From Xanthomonas bromi (GTDB lineage Bacteria; Pseudomonadota; Gammaproteobacteria; Xanthomonadales; Xanthomonadaceae), in contig NZ_FLTX01000071.1 of NCBI RefSeq assembly GCF_900092025.1, positions 1 to 38,492 on the forward strand: DNA of 38,492 bases, read 5' to 3'. Of this stretch, positions 8,945-18,714 are shown one piece after another. A program made the position numbers and the translations under genes. The notes beneath the pieces are model-generated. The model was given only the letters and a program-made list of their open reading frames with translations, was not told the DNA's origin and did not search any database. The first letter of the stretch is position 1; every line of letters starts with the position of its first letter.

Positions 8945-11900
8945 TTAGTGCTCCCCACGCGGCTTGTTGCTGTCGTCATCCTGCGCCTCGTCGGCCTCGG
9001 TAGACGGCGGGACAACAGGCTTTGCTGGCTCGGACACCACCACCGTCGGCTTGGGCTTGTCTGCCGCCGCCTGCTGCGCGACTGCAGGGGCTGCCGTAGG
9101 TTCACTGGCCGAGGAGGCTGACGTTGCAGCATCGGTCGGACTCAGCGCATCGAGCAAGGTGGTCTGCACCGGGGCATATGGCTTACGCACTGGCACGGTG
9201 TCATCGCTCGGACTGGCCTGCACACCTGCTGCCGTGGAGGTGGTCGCCGGCTCGGCCGATGCCGCCTGTGAAGCAGACGATTGGGTGTGCGGCGACGTGA
9301 CCGTCACCACCGCGGCCTGCGAAGCTGCCGCCGGTGCCGATAGATCGGCCGCAGGCGTTGCTGTTGCCGTCTGCACCGGTGCCGATTGCACCGCAGGCGT
9401 TGCAACCTCCGCCGACGCGGTGCGCTGCTGCTGGTCGGGCTTCGGTGCCGAGGCCTTGTCGGCGGCAGATACAGCAGCACTTGCCGACGCTGATGCCGAA
9501 GGCTGGTGCTGACTGGTTGGCGCAGCATCGGTTGCCGCAGGCGTTGCCGGAGCCGACGCAGCAGCGACCGGTGCAGGCGATGCGGCCTCGGCGACAGGGT
9601 CCACCGCAGGTGCCGGCGTGGATGCCACGGCTGTGGAGACAGCAACCGGTGCCGGCGCAGTGGATGCCTGCTGCGCGACCGGAGCCGGGCGCTGGTCCAC
9701 TGCTTGCGTTGCCGCACGCTCGGCATTGACGGCCGTCGACGCTATGGCAGCCGGCGCGGGCTGGGCTGGTGCCTCTGCAGTAGCGGTCGGCGCAGCAGGG
9801 CGTTCGTGGTCGGCGTCAGCCTTGGCAACGGATGCTGCTGGCGGCTGCGACGCCGGCAGGGTGCTGGAAACCGGCGCGGTGGTCGAAGACGTGTCATTGC
9901 CGCTTTGTGGCTCCGCACGTTCCTTGGGGACCGGGCGCGGCTTGGCGACTGCCTGAGCAGCGGGTTCGGTCTTGGCGCGCACGGCCGGTGCCGGTGCGTC
10001 GTCGTCGAAGTCGAACTCCGGCTGGCCGGCGCGCGGTGCGGCCGACGCATGCCCATGCGTTCCTGCGTCGTCACCCTCGCTGTCGCCATCGAGCTCGTTG
10101 TCGGTATCGCCGTCCAGATCGTCGCCTTCCAGACCATCGACGTTGGCGCCGCCTTCGCCGTTGGCACCGGCGCCACGACGACGACGACGACCGCCCCGAC
10201 GACCGCGGCGGCGACGGCTTCCGCCTTCGCCATTGGCTGCATCGTCGCCCGCGGCATCCTGGCCCGGTACACCCACGTTTGCGTCGGCACTGTGATCAGC
10301 GGTGGACTCGTTCACCGTGACGTCAACCGAATGTGCCTGTGCCGCTTCGTTAGCGTTGGCCTGCACATTGGCAGGTGCCGCGGCATCGGCAATGGCAGCC
10401 ACCACGCTCGATGTCGTTGCGGTTGCGGCAGTCGAGGTGACGGTCTGCGCCGCCGCGGTGCCCTCATCCTGACGCGCCGGACGCGGCTGCCGCTCGGACG
10501 GCGCGCCGTCCTGCTGCGCAGGCGCACGCGGCGGACGCGGCGTCTGGTTCTGCTGCTTGGGCTTTTGCTGCTGTTGTTGCTGTTGCTTCGGTGCCTGCGC
10601 TTCGTTGCGCGGCGGCTTGGGTGCCTGCACCTGCTGCTGGGCCTGGGCACCGGCTTGTGCGGCCTGGCCGTTCTGGCCGTTGGCCGGCTGGCGGCGCTCG
10701 TCGCGACGCTCCTTGTTGGCACCGTTGCCGTTGCCGCGCTGCTGATTGCCACCATTGCCGTTGCGGGCATCGCGACCATCGCGACGTTGACCGCCACGCT
10801 CGCCGCGCTCGTTACGGTTATTGCGGCCGGCATCGTTCTGGCGCGGGCGCGGAGTCGATTCCGGCGCGGGAGCGACCGGCTCCACGCCACCGAAAATACG
10901 CTTCAGCCAACCGACCACGCCGGTGACCGGAGCCGGAATCGGCACGGTCACCACCGGTGCCGGCGCGGCGACAGGCGCAACCGGGGCAGGGGCCTCTTCA
11001 CGCACCGGAGCCGGCTGGCTCGGCTTGATCGAGGTCACCGCAGGCGCTGCCGGAATATTCAACTGCGCCTTGGTCAGCGCATGCACCGGCAACTTGCGCG
11101 GGGTGCCGCGCTGGTAGCTCGGCTTGCCGCTGTCTTCGCCCAACTCGTTCTCGCGCAAACGCGTGACTTCATAGTGCGGGGTCTGCAGCTGCTCGTCGGC
11201 CACGATGATGATCGGCGAGGCGTGGCGATTTTCGATCTCGCGCAGCGCGCTGCGCTTTTCATTGAGCAGGTAGTTGGCGATCTCCACCGGGGCCTGGACC
11301 AGCACCTGCCCGGTGTTTTCCTTCATGGCGTGTTCTTCGGCCACGCGGATGATCGACAGCGACAGCGATTCGACGCTACGCATGCGGCCATGGCCGTCGC
11401 AACGCGGGCAGACGATCTGGCTGGATTCGCCCAGGCTCGGACGCAGACGCTGGCGGCTCATTTCCATCAGGCCGAAGCGCGAGATGCGACCCAGCTGCAC
11501 GCGCGCACGGTCGTACTTGAGCGCGTTCTGCAGCTTGTTTTCGACTTCGCGCTGGTGCTTGGACGAGGCCATATCGATGAAGTCGATCACCACCAGGCCG
11601 CCGAGGTCGCGCAGGCGCAGCTGGCGCGCGACTTCTTCGGCCGCTTCCAGATTGGTCTGGAACGCGGTTTCTTCGATGTCGCTGCCCTTGGTGGCACGCG
11701 AGGAGTTCACGTCGACGGCGGTCAGGGCTTCGGTCTGGTCGACCACGATCGAGCCGCCCGAGGGCAGGCGCACGTTGCGCTCGTAGGCGCCTTCGATCTG
11801 CGATTCGATCTGGAAGCGGTTGAACAGCGGAATGTCGTCGGTGTAGTGCTTGAGCTTGCGCAGGCTCTGCGGCATCACCTGCTGCATGAACTCCTGGGCG

Positions 11901-12613
11901 TCGGCATACAGCTCCGGCGTATCGACCAGGATTTCGCCGACGTCGGCGCGCAGGTAGTCGCGCAATGCGCGGATGATCAGGCGCGATTCCTGATAGATCA
12001 GGAACGCTGCCGGCTTGCTCAGCGCGGCCTCGGCGATCGCCTTCCATGTCTGCAGCAGGTAATCCAGATCCCATTGCAGTTCTTCGGCATCGCGACCCAC
12101 ACCGGCGGTGCGGATGATCACGCCCATGTCGTCGGGGATATCGAGCTTGTCCAGCGCATCCTTCAGCGCAGCGCGGTCTTCGCCCTCGATCCGACGCGAA
12201 ACGCCACCGGCGCTCGGCGAATTGGGCATCAGCACCATGTAGCGGCCGGCCAGCGAGATGAACGTGGTCAGGGCAGCGCCCTTGTTGCCGCGTTCTTCCT
12301 TGTCGACCTGCACCACGATTTCCTGGCCTTCGCGCAGCAGCTCGCGAATGGTCGACTTGTTATGGTCGACGCCGGCCTGGAAATAATCGCGGGAAATTTC
12401 CTTCAGCGGCAGGAAGCCATGACGCTCTGCGCCGTAGTCCACGAACGCCGCTTCCAGGGAAGGCTCGAGCCGGGTGATGCGGCCCTTGTAGATGTTGGAC
12501 TTCTTTTGTTCCTTGGACGGCTGTTCGATGTCGATGTCGTACAGGGTCTGGCCGTCCACAATCGCTACGCGCAGCTCTTCGGCCTGCGTTGCGTTGATCA
12601 GCATTCGCTTCAT
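8945..12613 (-). CDS. rne: Ribonuclease E
   Basis: RNase E is the main endoribonuclease for mRNA decay and rRNA/tRNA processing and the scaffold of the degradosome. The 1222-residue product has the N-terminal S1 RNA-binding part ([23 protein letters not shown]). The DNase I-like catalytic core has Asp301 (AVDVNSS) and Asp344 (VVIDFIDM) in the positions of E. coli Asp303 and Asp346. The zinc-link CPRC (Cys402, Cys405) is followed by the small domain. The C-terminal half, from about residue 530, is low-complexity: a basic Asn/Arg/Gly stretch, Gln-rich runs, an [15 protein letters not shown] cluster, an acidic segment and a long Ala/Pro/Thr/Val tail. This resembles other RNase E scaffold regions and is poorly conserved in sequence. 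The ATG at 12613 follows GAGGAA; the open frame upstream is 5' leader. The gene is divergent from rluC, as in many gammaproteobacteria. Confidence 0.97.
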   Translation of the reverse strand: MKRMLINATQAEELRVAIVDGQTLYDIDIEQPSKEQKKSNIYKGRITRLEPSLEAAFVDYGAERHGFLPLKEISRDYFQAGVDHNKSTIRELLREGQEIVVQVDKEERGNKGAALTTFISLAGRYMVLMPNSPSAGGVSRRIEGEDRAALKDALDKLDIPDDMGVIIRTAGVGRDAEELQWDLDYLLQTWKAIAEAALSKPAAFLIYQESRLIIRALRDYLRADVGEILVDTPELYADAQEFMQQVMPQSLRKLKHYTDDIPLFNRFQIESQIEGAYERNVRLPSGGSIVVDQTEALTAVDVNSSRATKGSDIEETAFQTNLEAAEEVARQLRLRDLGGLVVIDFIDMASSKHQREVENKLQNALKYDRARVQLGRISRFGLMEMSRQRLRPSLGESSQIVCPRCDGHGRMRSVESLSLSIIRVAEEHAMKENTGQVLVQAPVEIANYLLNEKRSALREIENRHASPIIIVADEQLQTPHYEVTRLRENELGEDSGKPSYQRGTPRKLPVHALTKAQLNIPAAPAVTSIKPSQPAPVREEAPAPVAPVAAPAPVVTVPIPAPVTGVVGWLKRIFGGVEPVAPAPESTPRPRQNDAGRNNRNERGERGGQRRDGRDARNGNGGNQQRGNGNGANKERRDERRQPANGQNGQAAQAGAQAQQQVQAPKPPRNEAQAPKQQQQQQQKPKQQNQTPRPPRAPAQQDGAPSERQPRPARQDEGTAAAQTVTSTAATATTSSVVAAIADAAAPANVQANANEAAQAHSVDVTVNESTADHSADANVGVPGQDAAGDDAANGEGGSRRRRGRRGGRRRRRGAGANGEGGANVDGLEGDDLDGDTDNELDGDSEGDDAGTHGHASAAPRAGQPEFDFDDDAPAPAVRAKTEPAAQAVAKPRPVPKERAEPQSGNDTSSTTAPVSSTLPASQPPAASVAKADADHERPAAPTATAEAPAQPAPAAIASTAVNAERAATQAVDQRPAPVAQQASTAPAPVAVSTAVASTPAPAVDPVAEAASPAPVAAASAPATPAATDAAPTSQHQPSASASASAAVSAADKASAPKPDQQQRTASAEVATPAVQSAPVQTATATPAADLSAPAAASQAAVVTVTSPHTQSSASQAASAEPATTSTAAGVQASPSDDTVPVRKPYAPVQTTLLDALSPTDAATSASSASEPTAAPAVAQQAAADKPKPTVVVSEPAKPVVPPSTEADEAQDDDSNKPRGEH

Positions 12614-13013
12614 TGTTGCGTTCCTCACGCGCTCTACCGCGCGGAACGCCGTGACGTTTCGCCTCTGGAACAGCTTGTCGGCCCTTCGCGCAACGCGCGG
12701 ACAGGCCTGACCAGGGTTTCCAGCGCTGCAACACCACGGCAGGCCGCGGGAGCGCTTCTTCAGTTTTATAGGTGTTTCAGGGCCGGCAGCCGCGTCCGGA
12801 CGAAACCGGGGCAGCGCACGGGACATGGTCAGCGCAACGGTCAAAAACCGCTGGCGATGGCCGGGTAGGCCGGTGAGCCGCTAACATGGCCGCCCCGGGG
12901 GCGGTGGTCGCGCACTGTGCCGGAATCATCGGAAGTCAGGCTTCTGGCCAATCAACTTCCAACAAAATCAAACCCTTATCTCGCTCGCCGAGTGTAACAG
13001 AATAAAGAGCCGG
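12614..13013. promoter_or_regulatory. Divergent rne/rluC promoter region and rne leader
   Basis: This is 400 bp without a gene between the divergent rne and rluC starts. In E. coli the matching region encodes a long rne 5' leader through which RNase E controls its own mRNA. The length and position here fit such a leader, but no specific hairpin homologous to the E. coli element was identified. This is inference from gene order. Confidence 0.5.
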
Positions 13014-14000
13014 ATGACCGACCCCCAGCCCCCCAAGCCGCCGACCGACCGCGTCGGCGTGCGCATTCTCAAAGTTCCGGAAGACCGTGCTGGGCAGCGG
13101 CTGGACAATTTCCTGCTCGGCCAGCTCAAGGGTGCCCCGCGCAGTCTGATCTACAAGCTGGTGCGCAGCGGTCAGGTGCGGGTGAATGGCGGGCGGGCCA
13201 AGGCCGAGCGCAAGCTCGAAGGCGGCGAAGAAGTGCGGATTCCGCCGGTACGTGTCAACGAAGAGGGCGACAAGGCGGCACCGCCTTCGTCATTCATGGC
13301 GCGGCTGGAGGCGGCAATCGTGTTCGAGGACGCGCGCCTGCTGGCGCTCAACAAGCCATCCGGCGTGGCCAGTCATGGTGGCAGCGGGATCAGCTTCGGC
13401 GCGATCGAGACCTTACGGGCGCTGCGGCCGAACCAGAGCCTGGAACTGGTGCACCGGCTCGATCGCGATACTTCCGGCCTATTGATCGTTGCCAAGAAGC
13501 GCTCGGCGCTGACCGAGTTGCAGGCGCTGATGCGTGAAGACGACCGCGTCGAAGGGCGCGGTATCACCAAGCGCTATTTGACCTTGCTGGTCGGGCGGAT
13601 GCCGGACGGCGTGATGACGGTCGACGCGCCCTTGCATATTGGCCTGCGCCAGGGCGGCGAGCGGCACGTGCAGGTGAATGCGATCGGCAAGCCGTCGCTG
13701 AGCCATTTCAAGTTGCTGGAACGGCGCGGCGGGCACTCGTATTGCGAAGTTCGCATCGAAACCGGCCGCACCCACCAGATCCGCGTGCACGCCCAGCACC
13801 TGGGGCACCCGGTGGCCGGTGACGATAAATATGGCGAAGCTGACGTGAACAAGCGGCTGCGTGACCAACTGGGTTTAAAGCGGCTGTTCCTGCATGCGGC
13901 CTCGCTGGAGTTCGCCCTGGATGCCGGTAAGACGCCGTACGTGTTGAGCGCACCGCTGGCGCCAGAGCTGGCAGCGGCGCTGGACCAGCTCGGTCGCTGA
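13014..14000 (+). CDS. rluC: 23S rRNA pseudouridine synthase RluC
   Basis: RluC makes pseudouridines at positions 955, 2504 and 2580 of 23S rRNA (E. coli numbering). The 328-residue protein has an N-terminal S4 RNA-binding domain (RLDNFLLGQLKGAPRSLIYKLVRSGQVRVNG). The RluA-family catalytic domain has the motif HRLDRDTSGLL, whose Asp150 is the catalytic residue. RTHQIRVHAQHLGHPVAGDDKYG follows near the end. Divergent placement from rne supports RluC rather than RluD. No regulatory element beyond the shared intergenic region was recognised. Confidence 0.94.
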   Translation: MTDPQPPKPPTDRVGVRILKVPEDRAGQRLDNFLLGQLKGAPRSLIYKLVRSGQVRVNGGRAKAERKLEGGEEVRIPPVRVNEEGDKAAPPSSFMARLEAAIVFEDARLLALNKPSGVASHGGSGISFGAIETLRALRPNQSLELVHRLDRDTSGLLIVAKKRSALTELQALMREDDRVEGRGITKRYLTLLVGRMPDGVMTVDAPLHIGLRQGGERHVQVNAIGKPSLSHFKLLERRGGHSYCEVRIETGRTHQIRVHAQHLGHPVAGDDKYGEADVNKRLRDQLGLKRLFLHAASLEFALDAGKTPYVLSAPLAPELAAALDQLGR

Positions 14001-14025
14001 CGCAGCCAGATCGGCTGCGTCAGCG
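13995..14025. terminator. Hairpin between convergent rluC and DUF3300 genes
   Basis: A perfect 13-bp stem (13995-14007 with 14013-14025) with a 5-nt loop overlaps the rluC stop codon and lies 7 bp from the stop of the convergent gene. There is no T-run on either side, so it may be an attenuating or RNA-protecting hairpin rather than a classic terminator. Confidence 0.5.
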
Positions 14026-14032
14026 CGCTGGC

Positions 14033-15847
14033 TCAGCTGTCGTGGCGGTGATCATGGCGCTGCGGCTGCCCTGACGGATGCGGGCGCTGCTGGTGCATCT
14101 CGGCCGGATGTGCCGGAGCGGCCCGCGGTGGTGTGAAGGAAGCCATCCGCTGCGGGTGTTGCTGCGGCTCGGCCTTCATGACCGGGCGCGGTTCGACGCG
14201 CTGTGGCCGCGGCTGCGCATGTTCCACACGTGGCAAGACAGCGGACGAGAATTGCGGACGGGCCGGCAGCTGTGGTTGCCGTTGGACGCTTGGCTTCCAT
14301 GACGCAGGTTGTGCTGTAGCACGGAACTGAGTGCCGTGGCCGTCGCGGCTGGCAAATGCATCGCGCGGCGGGACGAAAGCATGTGCGCGGTTGGCTGCGG
14401 CTGCTTGCTCCTGCGCTTCCCGCGAGTCAGAGCGCAACTGCGCCATGCGCTGCTGTGCTGCGTGCGTGTCTGCCGCCCGCGAAGGCGGTGCAAGCGATGC
14501 GAATGCTGGCGCCTGCAGGCGAGACGCCGCATGCGTCTCAGCAGGCGATGGCTGCATCGGATGCGCCGCCATTGGTAGTGAGGCAGCATGCGGCGACGGC
14601 GACGGCGACGGCGACGGCGATGAAGCGCTCAGCGCCACCGGACGTCCCGGCTGCAACATCTGCGCATTGAAATGCGGCGCGGCCAGGTGCGCATAGTCGG
14701 GCGGACGATGAGGCTGGGCGGGCGAGGGCGCTGGCGCAGCGGCTGCGGCAAACGCCCTGAGGCCATGTGCGCTGGCCGCCGCTGCCGGGAAGCTGCTCGG
14801 CGACATGCGGGCAACAGGCGCTGGCGCAGCGGTCGAATTGGACCAATGACGTTGATCCTGATGCACATACGAGCGTGCATCGATGTAAGTATTTCGGTTG
14901 TTGATGATGGTGGTGCGCGGCGCATAGACATGGTTCTGGTAGACCACGTAGTGCGGTGCGGCCGGCGGCGCGTTCCAATCCACACCCCAGCTATTCCAGC
15001 CCCAACGGTGCCAGGCCGGCGCCGGTGCGGCCCAGCCGAACCAGCCATGATGATGTTCGAGTGCGCCGCCGACCAACACGCCGACGCCGAAGGACACCAG
15101 GCCGGTGGTGACGACGTCGCCTTGGTCGTACCAGCGGACCGGGCGGTAGCGATACTCGCGGTAGACATCCACCGGTGTGCCGTAGACCACGCCGGGGTCG
15201 TAGCGCGGTACGTACACCACGTCCGGCTGCGCTGGTTCGATGGTGATCACTTGCGAGGGCGGCGGGATGCTTCCCTCATCCAGAATGGGCGTCACTACCA
15301 CATGTCGCGCGACCTGCACCTGCTGTTGCGGCGTGCTGCGCAGGTGGCCGCTGGCCTGGGCGCGTTGCCGCATGATCTGCACCGCGTTGAGCACATCGTT
15401 GGGATCGTGGGCATAGGCATCGCCGAGCGCACGCGTCCAATCGAGATTGCCGGCCAGTTGGGAGACCACATCGGGAAACGCGGTCAGCGCCTTGATGCTC
15501 GGATCCCAGGATTGCGACACCGTGGCCTGCGCGCGATCGGCAGTGCTCAAGCCGCTGTTGCTGCGCAGCCATTCCTGCGCGGTGACTACCTGATCGGGAT
15601 ACACCGAAGCTGCCAGCGTTTGCGCCAGCAACTTGTCCGGAAACAGGGCGATCGGCGCAACCAGTTGATAAAGTTGGTCCGCTGTGGGCGGCGTGTAAGC
15701 CGGCGTTGCGACCGCACTGGGAGAAGGAGGCTCGGCGGCGGTCGGCGCCGGTGCATCGGTGCGTTGGCACCCAACCACTGCAATCATGCTCGTGGATGCG
15801 ATCGCCAACGCCCAGGTGAGGCGCCCTTGAGACCATGTGCGTTGCAT
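14033..15847 (-). CDS. DUF3300 domain lipoprotein
   Basis: This is a predicted envelope lipoprotein of 604 residues and unknown function. A signal peptide ends in the lipobox VVGC (Cys27). The DUF3300 domain (about residues 55-290) starts with QLYQLVAPIALFPDKLLAQTLAASVYPDQV and includes the typical SWDPSIKALTAFPDVV and PDVVYVPRYDPGVVYG. A Trp/His-rich region (HHHGWFGWAAPAPAWHRWGW) follows. The last 250 residues are Ala/Pro/Gln/His-rich and look disordered, with a perfect five-unit Ser-Pro repeat. The domain is widespread in proteobacteria. The gene is monocistronic with 302 bp upstream. Confidence 0.88.
   Translation of the reverse strand: MQRTWSQGRLTWALAIASTSMIAVVGCQRTDAPAPTAAEPPSPSAVATPAYTPPTADQLYQLVAPIALFPDKLLAQTLAASVYPDQVVTAQEWLRSNSGLSTADRAQATVSQSWDPSIKALTAFPDVVSQLAGNLDWTRALGDAYAHDPNDVLNAVQIMRQRAQASGHLRSTPQQQVQVARHVVVTPILDEGSIPPPSQVITIEPAQPDVVYVPRYDPGVVYGTPVDVYREYRYRPVRWYDQGDVVTTGLVSFGVGVLVGGALEHHHGWFGWAAPAPAWHRWGWNSWGVDWNAPPAAPHYVVYQNHVYAPRTTIINNRNTYIDARSYVHQDQRHWSNSTAAPAPVARMSPSSFPAAAASAHGLRAFAAAAAPAPSPAQPHRPPDYAHLAAPHFNAQMLQPGRPVALSASSPSPSPSPSPHAASLPMAAHPMQPSPAETHAASRLQAPAFASLAPPSRAADTHAAQQRMAQLRSDSREAQEQAAAANRAHAFVPPRDAFASRDGHGTQFRATAQPASWKPSVQRQPQLPARPQFSSAVLPRVEHAQPRPQRVEPRPVMKAEPQQHPQRMASFTPPRAAPAHPAEMHQQRPHPSGQPQRHDHRHDS
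14591..14620. repeat. Hexanucleotide tandem repeat inside the DUF3300 gene
   Basis: CGGCGA is repeated five times. On the coding (minus) strand it encodes a Ser-Pro run. Because the unit is two codons long, copy-number change would keep the frame. Confidence 0.85.
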
Positions 15848-16149
15848 ACGGCACCTCGCTGTGTGTGCGTTGATGACGCGCGTACGATGCGCCGGCTTGA
15901 ATGTCTGGAAGCTTTCTGAAATCGCTCTCTAGTCGACCGGGCGCAATGGTGTTCAGCAGACGTGCGGGAAGCCGCATGCCAAGACGGTGCGCGGCGATGA
16001 CGGGCGAACGATTGCGGGCAGGCGGCGCGCATGGGCTTGCCAATCGCGAGACAGCGACGTCACCATCAAAGTGGCAGTGTCAGTTCTTGTTGCGTTGGAC
16101 TTCGCTGCCCGGAAAAATACCGATTGGCAATGCTCGCGCACGAGGTGCT
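15848..16149. other. Intergenic region upstream of the DUF3300 gene
   Basis: 302 bp between the zupT-like stop codon and the DUF3300 start, both genes being on the minus strand. It must hold the DUF3300 promoter; no gene, repeat or clear promoter element was recognised. Confidence 0.4.
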
Positions 16150-16968
16150 TTACGGCGTTGCGAAGCGGAACAACACCAGACTGATCGCCAACGTCCCCAT
16201 GCCCGACACCAAGCCATACACCGTCTCGTGGCCTTGTGCGTAGCGCTTGGCAGCAGGCAGCAACTCGTCCAGTGCAAGAAACACCATGACCCCGGAAATC
16301 ATCCCGAACACCGTGCCGAAGACCGCATCTGACAGCACGCTGGACAACGCCAGATATCCGATGCTCGCGCCGACCGGCTCGGCCAATCCGCTGAGCAGGC
16401 TGGCGCCCACTGCGTAGAACTTGTTGCGCGTGGCGAAATACACCGGCACCGCGATCGCGATGCCTTCGGGAATATTGTGGATGGCGATCGCGAACGCCAG
16501 CGGCATGCCCACCGCCGGGCTTTCCAGCGTGGCGAAGAAGGTCGCCAACCCTTCCGGGAAGTTGTGCGCCGTGATCGCAATGGCGGTCATCAGACCAACC
16601 CGGCGGATATAGGCCCGGTTGTCGTCTCGAAACTGCGGATCGTCGCTGGACAGACTCTGGTGCGGGTTCGGCACCAAGCGATCGATCACCATGATCAACA
16701 ACATGCCACCAAGGAAGGTCAGCGTGCCGAAGGTGAAGCCGAGCTTGTCGTTGTAAGCATGGGAAAAGGCAGCGATCGACTTGTTGAGGATCTCCGTCAG
16801 CGACACGTACACCATCGCCCCACCAGCGAAAGCCAGCCCGAATGCCAGCAGCCGCGGATTGGGCTTTTTGGCGAACACCACCATGAGGCTGCCGAGTCCG
16901 GTCGCCAGTCCGGCAGCCAGCGTGACCGCAAGCGCGATCCAGACGTTGTGTGATGAGACTTCAAGCAT
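16150..16968 (-). CDS. zupT: ZIP-family divalent metal transporter (ZupT-like)
   Basis: ZupT imports zinc and other divalent metals across the inner membrane. The 272-residue protein has about eight hydrophobic segments. The two metal-site signatures lie in neighbouring helices: ITAHNFPEGLATF and IAIHNIPEGIAIAVPVYF. Other ZupT-typical stretches are GLGSLMVVFAKKPNPRLLAFGLAFAGGAMVYVSLTEIL at the N terminus and LLSGLAEPVGA. The ATG at 16968 (MLEVSSHNVW) starts just before the first membrane helix; the 25 extra residues of the longer open frame look non-coding. About 270 bp separate it from the next gene upstream, and no Zur-type operator was recognised. Confidence 0.9.
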   Translation of the reverse strand: MLEVSSHNVWIALAVTLAAGLATGLGSLMVVFAKKPNPRLLAFGLAFAGGAMVYVSLTEILNKSIAAFSHAYNDKLGFTFGTLTFLGGMLLIMVIDRLVPNPHQSLSSDDPQFRDDNRAYIRRVGLMTAIAITAHNFPEGLATFFATLESPAVGMPLAFAIAIHNIPEGIAIAVPVYFATRNKFYAVGASLLSGLAEPVGASIGYLALSSVLSDAVFGTVFGMISGVMVFLALDELLPAAKRYAQGHETVYGLVSGMGTLAISLVLFRFATP

Positions 16969-17237
16969 GTGACGCGACGACCTCGTGGAATGGAGAACTC
17001 TCCGGAGAGGATCGTCGCGATTACAGCTGCGCAATGTGCGCACGACCCACCGCGTGCGCAGGATGGCTATGCCTGGATGACGAACGCGTGGTGTCGAGCA
17101 CGAAAAACCAGCGCATCTGCGCCAGCTTTAAGCCGGCGCGAACTTCATGCAAAGACGAACAAGGCGCTGTTGCGCGTGCGATTCTGTCTTTGCGCCTGTG
17201 CCCTGCAGGCAGAGGACGTCGCCGACCAGGGCTGCCT

Positions 17238-17660
17238 TCAGCCGCCCCGGCGTGCGCGTTCTTCGATGGCGAAACATTCGTTCGGACGCGGCACCGGCGG
17301 CTTGAACGAGACCGGCACCTGGATGGTCTGCGGCACGGCCTGGCCATTGCGGGTGGCGGCCTTGAACTGCCATTCGCGCACGCGCTTCTGGGCAGCTTCG
17401 TCGAGCACGGGCTGGCCGCTGCTCTGCGCCACCGCGACATCGGTCGGTGTGCCCTCGGGGCCGACGACGACCTTGAGCACGGTGGTGCCACCGACTCCGG
17501 CGCAAGCCAGCTCCGGCGCGTACTCCGGTGGTGGCGTCTTCAATGCCGCCAGCTCGGTGGGCGCGACCGCGGGCGCGGCCGCCTGTTGCGGCGACTTGCC
17601 GCAGCCGCTGAGGCCGGTGGCGATGATGAGGCCGGCAAGCGCGGCGCGATACATGTTCAT
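17238..17660 (-). CDS. TonB C-terminal-domain lipoprotein
   Basis: This is a 140-residue predicted lipoprotein with signal [18 protein letters not shown] (lipid Cys20). A short Pro/Ala linker precedes a TonB-like C-terminal fold: [62 protein letters not shown]. It lacks the inner-membrane helix of a true energy transducer, so it is not expected to be a normal TonB. A structural or accessory envelope role is likelier. Its start codon overlaps the phhB stop codon (ATGA), which implies translational coupling to phhB. Confidence 0.85.
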   Translation of the reverse strand: MNMYRAALAGLIIATGLSGCGKSPQQAAAPAVAPTELAALKTPPPEYAPELACAGVGGTTVLKVVVGPEGTPTDVAVAQSSGQPVLDEAAQKRVREWQFKAATRNGQAVPQTIQVPVSFKPPVPRPNECFAIEERARRGG

Positions 17661-18013
17661 GCAGTGATTCCCTGATCGTAGAGCTGTGCGGTCTTGGCCG
17701 CGCAGATGAAGTCGTTCTCGCTCAGCCCGCCCACGTCATGGGTGGAATAGCGCACCACGACGCGGTCGTAATGCACGCCCAGGTCGGGATGGTGGTCTTC
17801 GCGGTGGGCGATCCAGGCCAGCGCATTCACAAAGGCCAGGGTGCGGTAATAGTCGGCGAAGCGGAACGTGCGCGTGAGTGCTATTCCGGCCTCGGCCAGC
17901 TCCCAGCCGGGGACCTGGGGCAGCAATTCGGCCAGGCGCGCTTCGCCCAGCTTGTGGTCGCTACCTTTGCGCGGGAGGCAATGGGCCTGCTCCAGCGGAA
18001 TCAGATCGGTCAT
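17657..18013 (-). CDS. phhB: Pterin-4-alpha-carbinolamine dehydratase
   Basis: The enzyme dehydrates 4a-hydroxy-tetrahydropterin so that the cofactor of aromatic amino acid hydroxylases can be recycled. The 118-residue protein shows the active-site block [16 protein letters not shown] with the paired histidines, and [36 protein letters not shown]. These cover the whole small single-domain fold. The ATG at 18013 gives the usual family length; the open frame upstream would add 36 unrelated residues and overlap nfuA. It is divergent from nfuA with 88 bp between the starts and overlaps the downstream TonB-domain gene by 4 bp. Confidence 0.92.
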   Translation of the reverse strand: MTDLIPLEQAHCLPRKGSDHKLGEARLAELLPQVPGWELAEAGIALTRTFRFADYYRTLAFVNALAWIAHREDHHPDLGVHYDRVVVRYSTHDVGGLSENDFICAAKTAQLYDQGITA

Positions 18014-18101
18014 GACGGTCTCGCAGGGGTGGCGGACGGCGCACCCACCAGGATCACGGTGTTCCATGAGCGAGGGCGCTTTGAGCGGTAGAATAACCCG
18101 C

Positions 18102-18701
18102 ATGATCCAGATATCCGACAAAGCCCAAACCTATTTCCGCAAGCTCATCGAACGTGAGGGCGTGCCCGGCATGGGCGTGCGCCTGAGCGCAGTGGACCCA
18201 GGCACCCCGCGCGCAGATGCCCGGCTCGAGTTCGCAGAGCCTGCGGACCTGAGTGGCGACGAGTGGGCCATCGACTGCGATGGCTTCACTCTATATGTGG
18301 CTGCTGCCAGCGTGCCGTGGGTGGATGGTGCCGAGATCGACTACGTCACCCAGTCCACTGGCAACCAGCAGCTGACCATCAAGGCACCCAAGATCAAAGG
18401 CGAGGCGCCGGCCGACTCGGCCTCGATGGTGGAGCGCGTGCGCTGGGTGGTGGAAAACGAGATCAATCCGCAGCTGGCATCGCACGGTGGACGTGTGGCC
18501 GTGCAGGAAGTCTCGGCCGACGGCTTGGTGTTGCTGCGCTTCGGCGGTGGCTGTCATGGCTGCGGCATGGCAGATGTCACGCTGAAGCAGGGCATCGAAA
18601 AGACCCTGATGGGACGCGTGCCCGGCGTGATCGCAGTCCGCGATGCCACCGACCACGCCACCGGCGACGCACCGTACATTCCGCGCGACAGCGCGGCCTG
18701 A
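18102..18701 (+). CDS. nfuA: Fe-S cluster carrier protein NfuA
   Basis: NfuA carries a 4Fe-4S cluster between two monomers and delivers it to client proteins. The 199-residue protein has an N-terminal degenerate A-type (HesB/IscA-like) domain. The C-terminal NifU domain reads [21 protein letters not shown] followed by [25 protein letters not shown], with cluster ligands Cys151 and Cys154. The ATG at 18102 matches the family N terminus ([15 protein letters not shown]). No IscR-type operator was recognised in the 88 bp shared with phhB. Confidence 0.95.
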   Translation: MIQISDKAQTYFRKLIEREGVPGMGVRLSAVDPGTPRADARLEFAEPADLSGDEWAIDCDGFTLYVAAASVPWVDGAEIDYVTQSTGNQQLTIKAPKIKGEAPADSASMVERVRWVVENEINPQLASHGGRVAVQEVSADGLVLLRFGGGCHGCGMADVTLKQGIEKTLMGRVPGVIAVRDATDHATGDAPYIPRDSAA

Positions 18702-18714
18702 TTCCGCGTCACAG

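Noticed and set aside
9506..12868. 1120-codon open frame on the plus strand
   Set aside because: It lies opposite rne, is full of Arg/Cys/Gly runs typical of antisense frames in GC-rich DNA, and shows no domain. RNase E on the other strand is unambiguous.
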